DNA of 64,000 nt from contig JACKLK010000003.1 of assembly GCA_024236015.1 (NCBI GenBank), positions 62,001 through 126,000 of the forward strand, written 5' to 3'. Positions 52,705 to 61,691 of the stretch are shown here, piece after piece (the first letter of the stretch is position 1; each line of letters opens with the position of its first letter). Below the pieces are notes generated by a model that did not search any database, was not told the origin of the DNA, and saw nothing but the letters and a program-made list of their open reading frames with translations. Source of the DNA: Rhodoferax sp. Lineage in GTDB: Bacteria; Pseudomonadota; Gammaproteobacteria; Burkholderiales; Burkholderiaceae_C. The translations under genes were made by a program, and so were the position numbers.

Positions 52705-52731
52705 AAAAACCCCGCGCAAGGCGCAGGGTTT
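52705..52731 (-). terminator. Intrinsic terminator after rpmA
   Basis: On the minus strand AAACCCTGCGC (52731-52721) pairs with GCGCGGGGTTT (52717-52707) across a CTT loop with one mismatch, and the run of T continues to 52705. It lies 21 bp after the rpmA stop codon and should end part of the rplU-rpmA transcript before obgE. Confidence 0.85.
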
Positions 52732-52751
52732 GGGACCGGGCTGACGTCGGA

Positions 52752-53009
52752 TCAGGCCGATGTGACGTTGACCGTTGGCTTGTTCATCGCGCCCTTGACG
52801 GCAAAGGAAACCTTGCCATCTGCCAATGCGAACAAGGTATGGTCCTTGCCGAGTCCGACGTTGACGCCGGGGTGGAAACGTGTACCGCGCTGGCGAACGA
52901 TGATGGAGCCGGCGGAAACCACCTCACCACCAAAAACCTTCACCCCCAGCATCTTGGGCTTGGAATCACGCCCGTTGCGCGTCGAGCCGCCGCCTTTTTT
53001 CTGTGCCAT
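52752..53009 (-). CDS. rpmA: 50S ribosomal protein L27
   Basis: An 85-residue ribosomal protein near the peptidyl-transferase centre. It starts MAQKKGGGSTRNGRDSKPK, with the flexible N-terminal tail typical of proteobacterial L27 and no extra cleavable leader. GGAGAAG precedes the ATG at good distance. It follows rplU by 51 bp. Confidence 0.98.
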   Translation of the reverse strand: MAQKKGGGSTRNGRDSKPKMLGVKVFGGEVVSAGSIIVRQRGTRFHPGVNVGLGKDHTLFALADGKVSFAVKGAMNKPTVNVTSA

Positions 53010-53060
53010 TTAGCTTCTCCAATCAGTTTGAACCGGGATCGACCCGAGCTCAATGGTTCA

Positions 53061-53372
53061 TCAGGCCGCAATAGCGCCGATTTGCAGTTCGGTGTACTGC
53101 TGACGATGACCTTGGCGCTTCTGGTAATGCTTGCGACGGCGCATCTTGAAGATGCTGACCTTGTCGTGCTTGCCATGCGCCACGACCGTGGCTTTGACAG
53201 TTGCGCCGGATACCAGGGGCGTTCCGACCTTGATTTCAGCGCCGTTTCCGACAGCCAGAACCTGGTCAATGACGATCTCCTGGCCTACATCCGCAGCAAT
53301 CTGTTCTACTTTGATATTCTCGCCGGAAGCAACGCGATATTGCTTGCCACCGGTTTTTATGACCGCGTACAT
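53061..53372 (-). CDS. rplU: 50S ribosomal protein L21
   Basis: A 103-residue 23S-binding ribosomal protein. It starts MYAVIKTGGKQYRVASGENI and has the conserved KMRRRKHYQKRQGHRQQYTE tail region. It is the first gene of rplU-rpmA, with a strong promoter about 75 bp upstream of its ATG. Confidence 0.98.
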   Translation of the reverse strand: MYAVIKTGGKQYRVASGENIKVEQIAADVGQEIVIDQVLAVGNGAEIKVGTPLVSGATVKATVVAHGKHDKVSIFKMRRRKHYQKRQGHRQQYTELQIGAIAA

Positions 53373-53445
53373 GTGGACCCCTCATCTAAAGACGCTGCTC
53401 GCGCCTTCCAAACAACTGCGCGGACCAAATTCCGCACAGCCAGCG

Positions 53446-53473
53446 AGTATAGCACTCCCCGAGTGATTGTCAC
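53446..53473 (-). promoter_or_regulatory. Strong promoter of rplU-rpmA
   Basis: On the minus strand GTGACA (53473-53468) and TATACT (53451-53446) are 16 bp apart. Each has five of six consensus bases, and TGC immediately upstream of the -10 makes it an extended -10. It points towards rplU. Confidence 0.75.
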
Positions 53474-53516
53474 CCTGCAAATCAGGATGCTTGCACGGCG
53501 ACCCGCCGCGCCTTCC

Positions 53517-53522
53517 TATAAT
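53517..53522 (+). promoter_or_regulatory. Consensus -10 element for ispB
   Basis: A perfect TATAAT lies 26 bp before the proposed TTG start at 53548. The -35 region is poor. The predicted start near 53529 leaves a short leader and fits the TTG as first codon. Confidence 0.55.
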
Positions 53523-53547
53523 GCACGGCTAACTTTCCAGCCCGGCC

Positions 53548-54531
53548 TTGCAGACACCATCCTCACCTTCAGCGCCCGGACTCGCCGTGATAGCGGCCGA
53601 CATGCGTCAAGTCGATGCCGCCATCGCAAGCCGGCTCGACTCGGGCGTCCCGCTGGTCGGGGAAGTGTCGCGCTACATCATCGGGGCCGGCGGCAAACGG
53701 CTGCGCCCCGCACTGCTGCTGCTTACCAGCGGCGCGCTGGGCTATACCGGCGAGCAACGCTTCAACCTGGCCGCGGTCGTCGAATTCATCCATACCGCGA
53801 CCTTGCTGCACGACGATGTCGTGGATGACTCGGCGATGCGCCGCGGCAATGCAACGGCCAACGAGATGTTCGGCAACCCGGCCAGCGTGCTGGTCGGCGA
53901 CTTCCTGTATTCCAGGGCCTTCCAGATGATGGTGGAAGCGCAGGACATGCGCATCATGGCCGTGCTGGCCGATGCCACCAACGTGATCGCGGAAGGCGAG
54001 GTCCTGCAGTTGATGAACATGCACAACGCCGGGCTCGATGAAGCCGGATACCTGCATGTGATCCGGTCCAAGACAGCCAAGCTCTTCGAGGCCAGCGCGC
54101 GGGTCGGCGCCATCCTCGCCGGGGCATCGAGCGACCTGGAGGAGACCTGTGCTCGATATGGACAGGCGCTGGGTACCGCGTTCCAGGTCATCGACGACGT
54201 GCTCGACTATGCCGGCGACGCCGAGTTGCTGGGCAAGAATCTCGGCGACGACCTGCGTGAAGGCAAGGCCACCCTGCCGCTGATCTGCGCCATGCAACGG
54301 GGCTCCGCCGAGCAGCGGGCCGTGATCGCCGGCGCGATCGAGACCGGCGCCGTCGACATGCTGGAACAGGTCGTCGGCATCGTCAGGGAAACGGGAGCAC
54401 TCGATTTTTCACGTGACGCGGCGGCGCGCGAAGCGGCTCGTGCAACCTGCGCTGCAGAGCAATTGCCGGCCGGTCCGCACCGTTCTTGTTTGCTACAATT
54501 GTCGAGTCAGCTTTTGGAGCGCAACAACTAG
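53548..54531 (+). CDS. ispB: Octaprenyl diphosphate synthase (long-chain polyprenyl synthase)
   Basis: A 327-residue trans-prenyltransferase that makes the ubiquinone side chain. The first Asp-rich motif is DDVVDD at 89-94, and the second is in FQVIDDVLDYAGD near 213. GAGGKRLRPALLLLT at 46-60 is typical. There is no upstream ATG: the frame starts at TTG 53548 or GTG 53587, and I prefer TTG because relatives have a similar N-terminal length. It is divergent from rplU, a common arrangement in proteobacteria. Confidence 0.95.
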   Translation: MQTPSSPSAPGLAVIAADMRQVDAAIASRLDSGVPLVGEVSRYIIGAGGKRLRPALLLLTSGALGYTGEQRFNLAAVVEFIHTATLLHDDVVDDSAMRRGNATANEMFGNPASVLVGDFLYSRAFQMMVEAQDMRIMAVLADATNVIAEGEVLQLMNMHNAGLDEAGYLHVIRSKTAKLFEASARVGAILAGASSDLEETCARYGQALGTAFQVIDDVLDYAGDAELLGKNLGDDLREGKATLPLICAMQRGSAEQRAVIAGAIETGAVDMLEQVVGIVRETGALDFSRDAAAREAARATCAAEQLPAGPHRSCLLQLSSQLLERNN

Positions 54532-54556
54532 GTCTTTCATGTTGTGCGCCCGCAAT

Positions 54557-54635
<79 letters not shown>

Positions 54636-54754
54636 ACAAGCTGTGTTGTCAAAGAGCCCTTCCTCGGGTTGCATGGGCCTGCTTTCGATTTACATCGTTC
54701 AGGCAATCGGAGATGATTAGGCGATTGCCCCGCGCCGTAGTACATTTTCAGCCC

Positions 54755-56488
54755 ATGTCCGCAGTCGATACCGCCAGCCGCGAATCCTCACCCGTCGCCC
54801 TTCCCGGATTGGGCCGCGCCCTGATACTGGCCGGCAAGCTTGGCCAGAAATCGGCAGAGGAAATTTATCGCAAGGCATCGTCGGGCCGCACCAGTTTCAT
54901 CGCGGAATTGACGGGCTCCGGCGCGGTTTCGGCGTCCGACCTGGCTCACACGATGTCGTCGGCCTACGCGGCGCCGCTGATCGACCTCGATGCCATCGAC
55001 CAGCAGCGCCTGCCCAAGGGCCTGCTCGACCCGAAGATTTGCCAGTCCTACCGCGTGGTGGTACTGAGCAAACGCAACAACCGTCTCACGGTCGCAACTG
55101 CGGACCCCTCCGACCAGGAGGCGATCGAGAAGATCAAGTTCGCCACGCAACTCGGCGTCGACTGGGTCATCGCGGAGTACGACAAGGTACTCAAGCTCGT
55201 CGACGAGCACGCGGCCACCACGACCGAGACGATGGAAGAGATCATCGGTGGCGAGTTCGAGTTCGATGAGGCCGCCGCCAGTGGCGGCGACGACAACGAA
55301 CAAGCGTCCGTCTCCGAAGTCGACGATGCGCCGGTCGTCAAGTTCCTGCACAAGATGCTGCTCGATGCCTTCAGCATGCGTGCGTCGGACCTGCACTTCG
55401 AGCCCTACGAGCACACCTACCGGGTCCGCTTCCGGATCGACGGCGAACTGCGCGAGATCGCGAATCCGCCGATCGCCATCAAGGACAAGCTGGCCTCGCG
55501 GATCAAGGTGATCTCCAAGATGGACATCTCCGAGAAGCGGGTCCCGCAAGACGGCAAGATGAAGCTCAAGATCGGGCCCAACAAGGTCATCGATTTCCGG
55601 GTCAGCACCTTGCCGACGCTTTTCGGCGAAAAGATCGTCATCCGTATCCTCGACCCCAGCAGCGCCAAGCTCGGCGTGGACGCGTTGGGCTACGAACCGG
55701 AAGAAAAGCGCCGCCTGCTCGAAGCCATCGGCCGTCCCTACGGCATGATTCTCGTGACCGGGCCTACGGGTTCGGGCAAGACGGTGTCGCTGTACACCTG
55801 CCTGAACCTGCTGAACAAGCCGGGCGTGAACATCGCGACGGCTGAGGATCCTTCCGAGATCAACCTGCCGGGCGTCAACCAGGTCAATGTCAACGACAAG
55901 GCCGGCCTGACCTTCGCGGCGGCGCTGAAGTCGTTCCTGCGCCAGGACCCCGACATCATCATGGTCGGCGAGATCCGGGACCTGGAAACGGCCGATATCG
56001 CCATCAAGGCGGCGCAGACGGGACACCTGGTGTTGTCGACCCTGCACACCAACGATGCGCCGACGACCCTCACGCGCATGCGCAATATGGGCATCGCGCC
56101 ATTCAATATCGCCTCGAGCGTGATATTGATCACGGCGCAACGCCTGGCGCGGCGACTATGCTCGAGTTGCAAGGCGGTAGCAGACATCCCCGAGAAGGCT
56201 TTGCTCGATGCAGGCTTCAAACCCAACGAGATCGACAGCAGCTGGACCACGTACCGCCCGGTGGGCTGCTCGTCGTGCAACGGTGGCTACAAGGGTCGCG
56301 TGGGCATCTACCAGGTCATGCCGGTCTCCGAAGAGATCCAGCGCATCATCCTGCGCGATGGCAGCGCACTGGAAATCGCCAAGCAGGCGGAGGCCGAGGG
56401 CGTCGAATCGCTTCGGCGCTCCGGCCTGCTCAAGGTCAAGCAGGGCCTGACCTCGCTGGAAGAAGTGCTCGCCGTCACCAACGACTAG
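54755..56488 (+). CDS. pilB: Type IV pilus assembly ATPase PilB
   Basis: A 577-residue hexameric motor ATPase that drives pilus extension. An N-terminal MshEN-type domain (about 45-165) is followed by the GSPII_E core. Walker A GPTGSGKT is at 336-343, the Asp box is TAEDPSE and Walker B is IIMVGEIRDLETAD. The His box STLHTND and the zinc tetracysteine (CSSC and CSSC) follow. I prefer the ATG at 54755; one at 54713 is possible. pilC and pilD follow directly. pilA is not in the window. Confidence 0.96.
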   Translation: MSAVDTASRESSPVALPGLGRALILAGKLGQKSAEEIYRKASSGRTSFIAELTGSGAVSASDLAHTMSSAYAAPLIDLDAIDQQRLPKGLLDPKICQSYRVVVLSKRNNRLTVATADPSDQEAIEKIKFATQLGVDWVIAEYDKVLKLVDEHAATTTETMEEIIGGEFEFDEAAASGGDDNEQASVSEVDDAPVVKFLHKMLLDAFSMRASDLHFEPYEHTYRVRFRIDGELREIANPPIAIKDKLASRIKVISKMDISEKRVPQDGKMKLKIGPNKVIDFRVSTLPTLFGEKIVIRILDPSSAKLGVDALGYEPEEKRRLLEAIGRPYGMILVTGPTGSGKTVSLYTCLNLLNKPGVNIATAEDPSEINLPGVNQVNVNDKAGLTFAAALKSFLRQDPDIIMVGEIRDLETADIAIKAAQTGHLVLSTLHTNDAPTTLTRMRNMGIAPFNIASSVILITAQRLARRLCSSCKAVADIPEKALLDAGFKPNEIDSSWTTYRPVGCSSCNGGYKGRVGIYQVMPVSEEIQRIILRDGSALEIAKQAEAEGVESLRRSGLLKVKQGLTSLEEVLAVTND

Positions 56489-56508
56489 AAAAAGGGTTCC
56501 GAGACCAT

Positions 56509-57726
56509 ATGGCTACAGCGAAGCCCAAGGGCACCAACGAGACGGTCTTCGAGTGGGAGGGCAAGGATCGCAACGGCAAGCAGGTCCGGGGCGAGACACG
56601 CGCGGCGGGCACCAACCAGGTACAGGCGACGCTGCGCCGCCAGGGCGTGACGCCGACGAAGATCAAGAAGCGCCGCATGGGTGGCGGATCGGCAATCAAG
56701 CCCAAGGACATGGCGATCTTCACCCGGCAACTGGCCACCATGATGAAAGCCGGCGTACCGTTGCTCCAGGCCTTCGACATCGTCGGGCGCGGCAATCCCA
56801 ACCCGCGGGTCACCAAACTGCTCAGCGACATCCGCACCGACGTCGAGACCGGCACCTCGCTGAGTGTGGCCTTCCGCAAGTTCCCGCTGTATTTCGACAA
56901 TCTGTACTGCAACCTGGTCGAGGCCGGCGAATCCGCCGGTATCCTGGACCAGTTGCTCGACCGCCTGGCCGTCTACATGGAGAAGACAGAGGCGATCAAG
57001 TCCAAGATCAAGTCGGCGCTGATGTACCCGATCACGGTGCTGATCGTCGCGTTCGTCGTCGTGTCGGTCATCATGATCTTCGTGATTCCCGCATTCAAGG
57101 AGGTGTTCACCAACTTCGGCGGCGATCTCCCGGTGCCCACGCTGGTGGTGATCGCGATGAGCGAATTCTTCATCGAATGGTGGTACCTGATATTCGGCGG
57201 CCTGGGCGGCGGTGTCTATTTCTTCATGCAAGCGTGGAAGCGCAACGAGAAGGTGCAGAACTTCATGGACCGGGTGCTGCTCAAGCTGCCGGTCTTTGGC
57301 GTGCTGGTCGAGAAATCCTGCATCGCACGCTGGACACGCACGCTCTCGACGATGTTCGCAGCCGGCGTGCCCTTGGTCGAGGCGCTTGACTCGGTCGGCG
57401 GCGCATCGGGCAACTCGGTGTTCGAGCGGGCCACCGTCAAGATCCAGCACGAAGTGTCGACCGGCACCGCCCTGACCGTTGCGATGACCAACGCCAACCT
57501 GTTTCCGTCCATGGTGCTGCAGATGTGCGCCATCGGTGAAGAATCCGGCTCCATCGACCACATGCTGGGCAAGGCTGCGGACTTCTACGAGTCCGAGGTC
57601 GACGACATGGTGGCCGGCATCTCCAGCCTGATGGAGCCGATCATCATCGTCATCCTGGGCACCGTGATCGGCGGTATCGTGGTGGCCATGTACCTGCCCA
57701 TCTTCAAGCTCGGGGCCGTCGTCTGA
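56509..57726 (+). CDS. pilC: Type IV pilus inner-membrane platform protein PilC
   Basis: A 405-residue inner-membrane protein with two T2SF domains (about 70-195 and 275-395), each carrying the pattern seen in TRQLATMMKAGVPLLQAF and TRTLSTMFAAGVPLVEAL. Three hydrophobic segments are visible (about 170-195, 220-245 and 375-400). It couples PilB to the growing pilus. The ATG at 56509 follows pilB by 20 bp, and its stop codon overlaps the pilD start. Confidence 0.96.
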   Translation: MATAKPKGTNETVFEWEGKDRNGKQVRGETRAAGTNQVQATLRRQGVTPTKIKKRRMGGGSAIKPKDMAIFTRQLATMMKAGVPLLQAFDIVGRGNPNPRVTKLLSDIRTDVETGTSLSVAFRKFPLYFDNLYCNLVEAGESAGILDQLLDRLAVYMEKTEAIKSKIKSALMYPITVLIVAFVVVSVIMIFVIPAFKEVFTNFGGDLPVPTLVVIAMSEFFIEWWYLIFGGLGGGVYFFMQAWKRNEKVQNFMDRVLLKLPVFGVLVEKSCIARWTRTLSTMFAAGVPLVEALDSVGGASGNSVFERATVKIQHEVSTGTALTVAMTNANLFPSMVLQMCAIGEESGSIDHMLGKAADFYESEVDDMVAGISSLMEPIIIVILGTVIGGIVVAMYLPIFKLGAVV

Positions 57727-58598
57727 TGCTGGTGTCGCCGGGGGTCGATGCCGCCTTGTTCGGCGTGCTGGGCCTGCTCGTGGGCAGCTTCCTCAATGTC
57801 GTGATCTATCGCCTGCCCAGGATGATGGAAGCCGAATGGGCCGACAACTGCGCCGAGTTGTCCGGCACCGAGGCCCCGGAGCGCGAACCCTTCAACCTGG
57901 CACGCCCGCGCTCGCGATGCCAGAAGTGCCAGCATGTGATCCGCTGGTACGAAAACATTCCGGTACTGAGCTACGTAGCGCTGCGCGGCCGATGCTCCAG
58001 CTGCGGTACATCGATCGGCATCCGCTACCCCCTGGTGGAACTGGCGACCGGGCTGGTGTTCGCCACGCTGGCCGGCATGTACGGCGCGACCCTCGTCGGC
58101 TTGGTATGGGCCGCACTGGCCTGCCTGCTGATCGCCCAGTTCTTCATCGACTTCGACACCCAGTTGCTGCCCGACGACCTGAACTACCTGATCCTGTGGC
58201 TGGGCTTGATCGCATCGGCCATGGGCTGGACGTCGGTGCCGCTGTCGTCGGCGGTGTGGGGCGCGGTGTTCGGCTACCTGAGCCTGTGGACGGTCTACCA
58301 GGTCCACCACGGCCTGACAGGAAAACAAGGCATGGGGCACGGCGACTTCAAGCTGCTGGCGGGCCTGGGGGCCTGGTTCGGCGCGGAATATCTGGTCGCC
58401 ATCATCCTGCTGTCGTCCGTCGTGGGCACGGTCATCGGCGGCGGCCTGCTGCTGGTGGGTCGTCTGGCCCACCGTGACATTCCGATTCCCTTCGGGCCCT
58501 TCCTGGCGGGTGCCGGATTGCTGGCGATGCTGGTCGGCCCCGCGCGACTGGAGAGCCTGATACCTTTCGCCTTTCCGTTTACCCGCCTGGCGGCTTGA
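57726..58598 (+). CDS. pilD: Type IV prepilin peptidase/N-methyltransferase PilD
   Basis: A 290-residue polytopic protease that cleaves and methylates prepilins. The zinc pairs C65/C68 and C90/C93 lie in the cytoplasmic loop. The catalytic aspartates lie in FIDFDTQLLPD (about 140-150) and GHGDFKLLAGLG (about 204-215). About seven hydrophobic segments follow the family pattern. It overlaps pilC by one base and precedes coaE by 4 bp, the widespread pilBCD-coaE-zapD-yacG order. Confidence 0.96.
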   Translation: MLVSPGVDAALFGVLGLLVGSFLNVVIYRLPRMMEAEWADNCAELSGTEAPEREPFNLARPRSRCQKCQHVIRWYENIPVLSYVALRGRCSSCGTSIGIRYPLVELATGLVFATLAGMYGATLVGLVWAALACLLIAQFFIDFDTQLLPDDLNYLILWLGLIASAMGWTSVPLSSAVWGAVFGYLSLWTVYQVHHGLTGKQGMGHGDFKLLAGLGAWFGAEYLVAIILLSSVVGTVIGGGLLLVGRLAHRDIPIPFGPFLAGAGLLAMLVGPARLESLIPFAFPFTRLAA

Positions 58599-58602
58599 TC
58601 CG

Positions 58603-59202
58603 ATGCTGCGACTGGGACTGACCGGGGGCATCGGTAGCGGCAAGACGACCGTGGCCGGCTTCTTTCGCGCGCACGGCGCCGTGGTCATCGACGCGGACGT
58701 CCTGTCGCGCCAGGCGACAGCCTCCGGCGGCCTGGCCATCGAGCCGATCCGATCCGAATTCGGCGCCGACTACATCACTGCCGACGGCGCGCTGGATCGC
58801 GCAAAGATGCGCCAGGCCAGCTTCTCGGATGCCAAGGCGCGTGCGCGGCTCGAGGCCATCGTCCATCCCCTGGTGGGCCGGGAAACGGCCCGGCTGGAAG
58901 CCGAAGCCGTTGCCCGCCAGGCACGTTGTGTCGTATTCGACGTGCCGCTGCTGGTCGAATCGCAGCGCTGGCGCCAGCGTGTGGACCGGATCATCGTCGT
59001 CGACTGCCCGCACGAGGTGCAGATCGAGCGGGTGATGGCACGCAACGCGCTGAGCCACGAGGATATCCGCAGGATCATCGACAGCCAGGCACCCCGGTTG
59101 CAGCGCCTGCGCGCCGCCGACGTCGTGATCTTCAATGCGACCCTCTCGATGGAGTGCCTGGCATCGGAGGTGAGCCAGGTCGCGTTGCGCTTCGGGCTAT
59201 GA
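58603..59202 (+). CDS. coaE: Dephospho-CoA kinase
   Basis: A 199-residue P-loop kinase for the last step of coenzyme A synthesis. The P-loop GGIGSGKTT is at 8-16, and VVIDADVLSRQ and VFDVPLLVES are typical of CoaE. The length is normal. It lies between pilD and zapD. Confidence 0.97.
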   Translation: MLRLGLTGGIGSGKTTVAGFFRAHGAVVIDADVLSRQATASGGLAIEPIRSEFGADYITADGALDRAKMRQASFSDAKARARLEAIVHPLVGRETARLEAEAVARQARCVVFDVPLLVESQRWRQRVDRIIVVDCPHEVQIERVMARNALSHEDIRRIIDSQAPRLQRLRAADVVIFNATLSMECLASEVSQVALRFGL

Positions 59203-59224
59203 TCGGTTCAATGGAAGCAACAGT

Positions 59225-59980
59225 GTGATCCTGTACGAATACCCTTTCAACGAGCGCATCAGGACCTATCTGCGCATTGAACATCTGTTCCGTCGCCTGA
59301 CGGAACTGGTATCGCGCGACCACCCGCTCGACCACCACTATGCCTTGTCGACCATCTTCGAAGTGATGGACGTCGGCGCCCGTGCAGACCTGAAGTCGGA
59401 TCTGCTCAAGGACCTCGAGAAACAGAGGCAGACGCTGGCCAGCTATCGCGGCAATCCCGCGATCTCCGAGCGTGCCCTCGACGCCGTCATGGGCCAGGTC
59501 GACCACTGCTACACCGACCTGGGCAATGTCCATGGCAAGGCCGGCCATGCGCTGACGGAAAACGACTGGCTGATGAGCATCCGCAGCCGCGTCGGCATCC
59601 CCGGCGGCACCTGCGAGTTCGACCTGCCCGCCTACTATGCCTGGCAGCAGCAACCGGGCGACACCCGCCGGGCCGACCTGCACCGGTGGGCCAATACGCT
59701 GGCGCCGCTGGCGGAATCGGTCACGTTGCTGCTCAAGATGCTGCGCGAGTCCGGCTCCGCGCAAAAGGTGATGGCCACGGCCGGCCAGTTCCAGCAGAAC
59801 CTGCCGCAGGGCAAGACCTTCCAGTTGTTGCGGCTGTCGCTCGACCCCGCACTTGGCGTCATTCCCGAGATCAGCGGCAACCGCCTGATGGTGTCGATCC
59901 GGTTCATGCGCCAGGAAGCGGACAACCGCCTGCATGCGATCAGCGAGGACTGCGCGTTCGAACTGTCGTTGTGCTCATGA
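59225..59980 (+). CDS. zapD: Cell division protein ZapD
   Basis: A 251-residue protein that cross-links FtsZ filaments. It starts with GTG and reads MILYEYPFNERIRTYLR, the ZapD signature, and contains AFLxN-type helices through the middle (RADLKSDLLKDLEKQRQTL). GGAAG at 59213-59217 precedes the GTG. An ATG at 59211 is out of frame. It overlaps yacG by 4 bp. Confidence 0.95.
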   Translation: MILYEYPFNERIRTYLRIEHLFRRLTELVSRDHPLDHHYALSTIFEVMDVGARADLKSDLLKDLEKQRQTLASYRGNPAISERALDAVMGQVDHCYTDLGNVHGKAGHALTENDWLMSIRSRVGIPGGTCEFDLPAYYAWQQQPGDTRRADLHRWANTLAPLAESVTLLLKMLRESGSAQKVMATAGQFQQNLPQGKTFQLLRLSLDPALGVIPEISGNRLMVSIRFMRQEADNRLHAISEDCAFELSLCS

Positions 59981-60237
59981 CGCGCCGACCGAAGACCCCG
60001 GCAGAAACCCCGTCCACTGCCACCGATCGCGCGACGTCTTCCGCGCGCATCGTCAGCTGCCCGCAATGCCACGGCGATTCCGTCTACGCGCCATCGAACC
60101 CCTATCGCCCGTTCTGCAGCCGGCGCTGTAAGGACATCGATTTTGGTGCCTGGGCCGATGAGTCCTTCCGCGTGGCGGAGCGCGGCGATACCGATCCGGA
60201 TACCGGCTTGCCGGACGCAAGCAGCCGGCTGCAATAA
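59977..60237 (+). CDS. yacG: DNA gyrase inhibitor YacG
   Basis: An 86-residue zinc protein. The first 25 residues are variable. The zinc site is C28/C31 and C47/C51 (CPQC and CSRRC), followed by KDIDFGAWADE. YacG binds gyrase and blocks DNA binding. The ATG overlaps the zapD stop codon (ATGA). The gene converges with mutT. Confidence 0.95.
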   Translation: MTRRPKTPAETPSTATDRATSSARIVSCPQCHGDSVYAPSNPYRPFCSRRCKDIDFGAWADESFRVAERGDTDPDTGLPDASSRLQ

Positions 60238-60295
60238 GCCGGACGCCCGCGACGGTCGAGCCCGGCCGGCCGCGACCCGCCGAACAACGCCATCG

Positions 60296-60766
60296 TCAGT
60301 GGGTCGGTCCGTTGTGACCGCGCTCGGCCGCCAGCCAGTCGAGCACCGGAATCGTGCCGGGCAAGACCGGCCCGACCGGCACCGGCAAACCCTGCCAGTT
60401 GCAGCTCTGTCCCTCGCGCATCTGCAGTGCGCCGTTCCAGGCGGTGACCTTGCAGAAATTCAGGCGCACCAGCGCATGCGGATAGTCGACGACGGTGTTG
60501 CGCCAGGGCTGCACCGCCAGCACGTCGATCCCGAGTTCCTCGTGCAACTCCCGTCGCAAGGCGTCAGCCACCGTTTCGCCCGGCTCGAGCTTGCCACCCG
60601 GAAACTCCCAGTAACCCGCATACACCTTGCCCGGCGGCCGGCTGGTCAGCAGGAAATCCCCGTCCGGGCGGATCAGCACGCCGACCGCAACCTCGACGAT
60701 GGCCCGGTCCGGGCCACCTTCTCGCGTGCGCTGCGGATGGGCGCGCAGGGTCGGCTCGTCGCTCAC
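60296..60766 (-). CDS. mutT: MutT-type Nudix hydrolase (8-oxo-dGTP diphosphatase)
   Basis: A 156-residue Nudix protein. The Nudix box lies at 58-80 (GGKLEPGETVADALRRELHE). The upstream segment RPPGKVYAGYWEFPGG is typical of MutT, which cleans oxidised guanine nucleotides. It starts with GTG at 60766, which overlaps the stop codon of the DUF815 gene (GTGA). The C-terminal part matches the family WQ(G/A)LPV ending. Confidence 0.9.
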   Translation of the reverse strand: MSDEPTLRAHPQRTREGGPDRAIVEVAVGVLIRPDGDFLLTSRPPGKVYAGYWEFPGGKLEPGETVADALRRELHEELGIDVLAVQPWRNTVVDYPHALVRLNFCKVTAWNGALQMREGQSCNWQGLPVPVGPVLPGTIPVLDWLAAERGHNGPTH

Positions 60767-61641
60767 GACGCGGTCACTGCGCGCCCGCTGAAGTCGCGCG
60801 CAAACTGGAACGCGACACGGCCGCTGCGCGACCCCCGCTCCAGCGCCCAGACCAACGCCTCGGGACGCGCGGCCTCGATGTCGGCCGGTGCCACGCCAAA
60901 GGACTGCAGCCACTGCGCGACGATGACCAGGTATTCGTCCTGCGTGAACGGATAGAAGCTGACCCACAAACCGAACCGTTCGGACAACGAGATCTTCTCC
61001 TCGACCACCTCGCCCGGATGTACCTCGCCATCCTCGGTATGTGTGTAGCTGAGGTTCTCCTTCATGTATTCGGGCAACAGATGACGCCGGTTGCTGGTCG
61101 CATACACCAGCACATTGGCCGTCGTCTCCGCGACCGATCCGTCCAGGATGGACTTGAGCGCCTTGTAGCCCGGCTCGCCATCTTCAAAGCTAAGGTCGTC
61201 GCAGAACACGATGAATTTCTCCGGCCGGTCGGAGACCACGTCGACGATGTCCGGCAGGTCGACCAGGTCCGCCTTGTCGACCTCGATCAGGCGCAGGCCC
61301 CGGGACGCGAACTCCTGCAGACAGGCCTTGATCAGCGACGACTTGCCGGTACCCCGGGCACCGGTCAACAAAACGTTGTTGGCGGTCTTGCCATTGATGA
61401 ACTGCTCGGTGTTGCGCCGGATCTTGTCCTTCTGCACGTCGATTTCCTGCAGATCGGACAGGTGGATGGTGGCGACATGGCGCACCGGCTCCAGGGTTCC
61501 GTGACCGGAACTGCGCTTGCGATACCGAAATGCGATGCCGGCGTCCCAATCGGGTTGCGACAGGGGCTGCGGCAATACGGACTCGATCCGGTCGATCAGT
61601 TGTTCGGCGCGCGCGAGCAGGTGGTTCAGTCTATCGTCCAT
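60763..61641 (-). CDS. DUF815 family P-loop ATPase
   Basis: A 292-residue AAA-like ATPase with Walker A GARGTGKSS at 94-102, a Walker B-like segment IVFCDDLSFE and the sensor 1-like region VYATSNRRHL. DUF815 proteins are widespread in proteobacteria and their role is not settled. The gene sits between argJ and mutT, a stable arrangement in Burkholderiales, and is coupled to mutT by overlap. Confidence 0.9.
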   Translation of the reverse strand: MDDRLNHLLARAEQLIDRIESVLPQPLSQPDWDAGIAFRYRKRSSGHGTLEPVRHVATIHLSDLQEIDVQKDKIRRNTEQFINGKTANNVLLTGARGTGKSSLIKACLQEFASRGLRLIEVDKADLVDLPDIVDVVSDRPEKFIVFCDDLSFEDGEPGYKALKSILDGSVAETTANVLVYATSNRRHLLPEYMKENLSYTHTEDGEVHPGEVVEEKISLSERFGLWVSFYPFTQDEYLVIVAQWLQSFGVAPADIEAARPEALVWALERGSRSGRVAFQFARDFSGRAVTAS

Positions 61642-61691
61642 GGCAATGAAAAGGCATGCAGCAGCAAGTGTCCCGACCCCGCCGACGCGGC

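Noticed and set aside
50949..53828. Long plus-strand frame opposite proB, obgE, rpmA and rplU
   Set aside because: It has no recognisable domains, and the opposite strand encodes four well-known proteins with a promoter and terminator.
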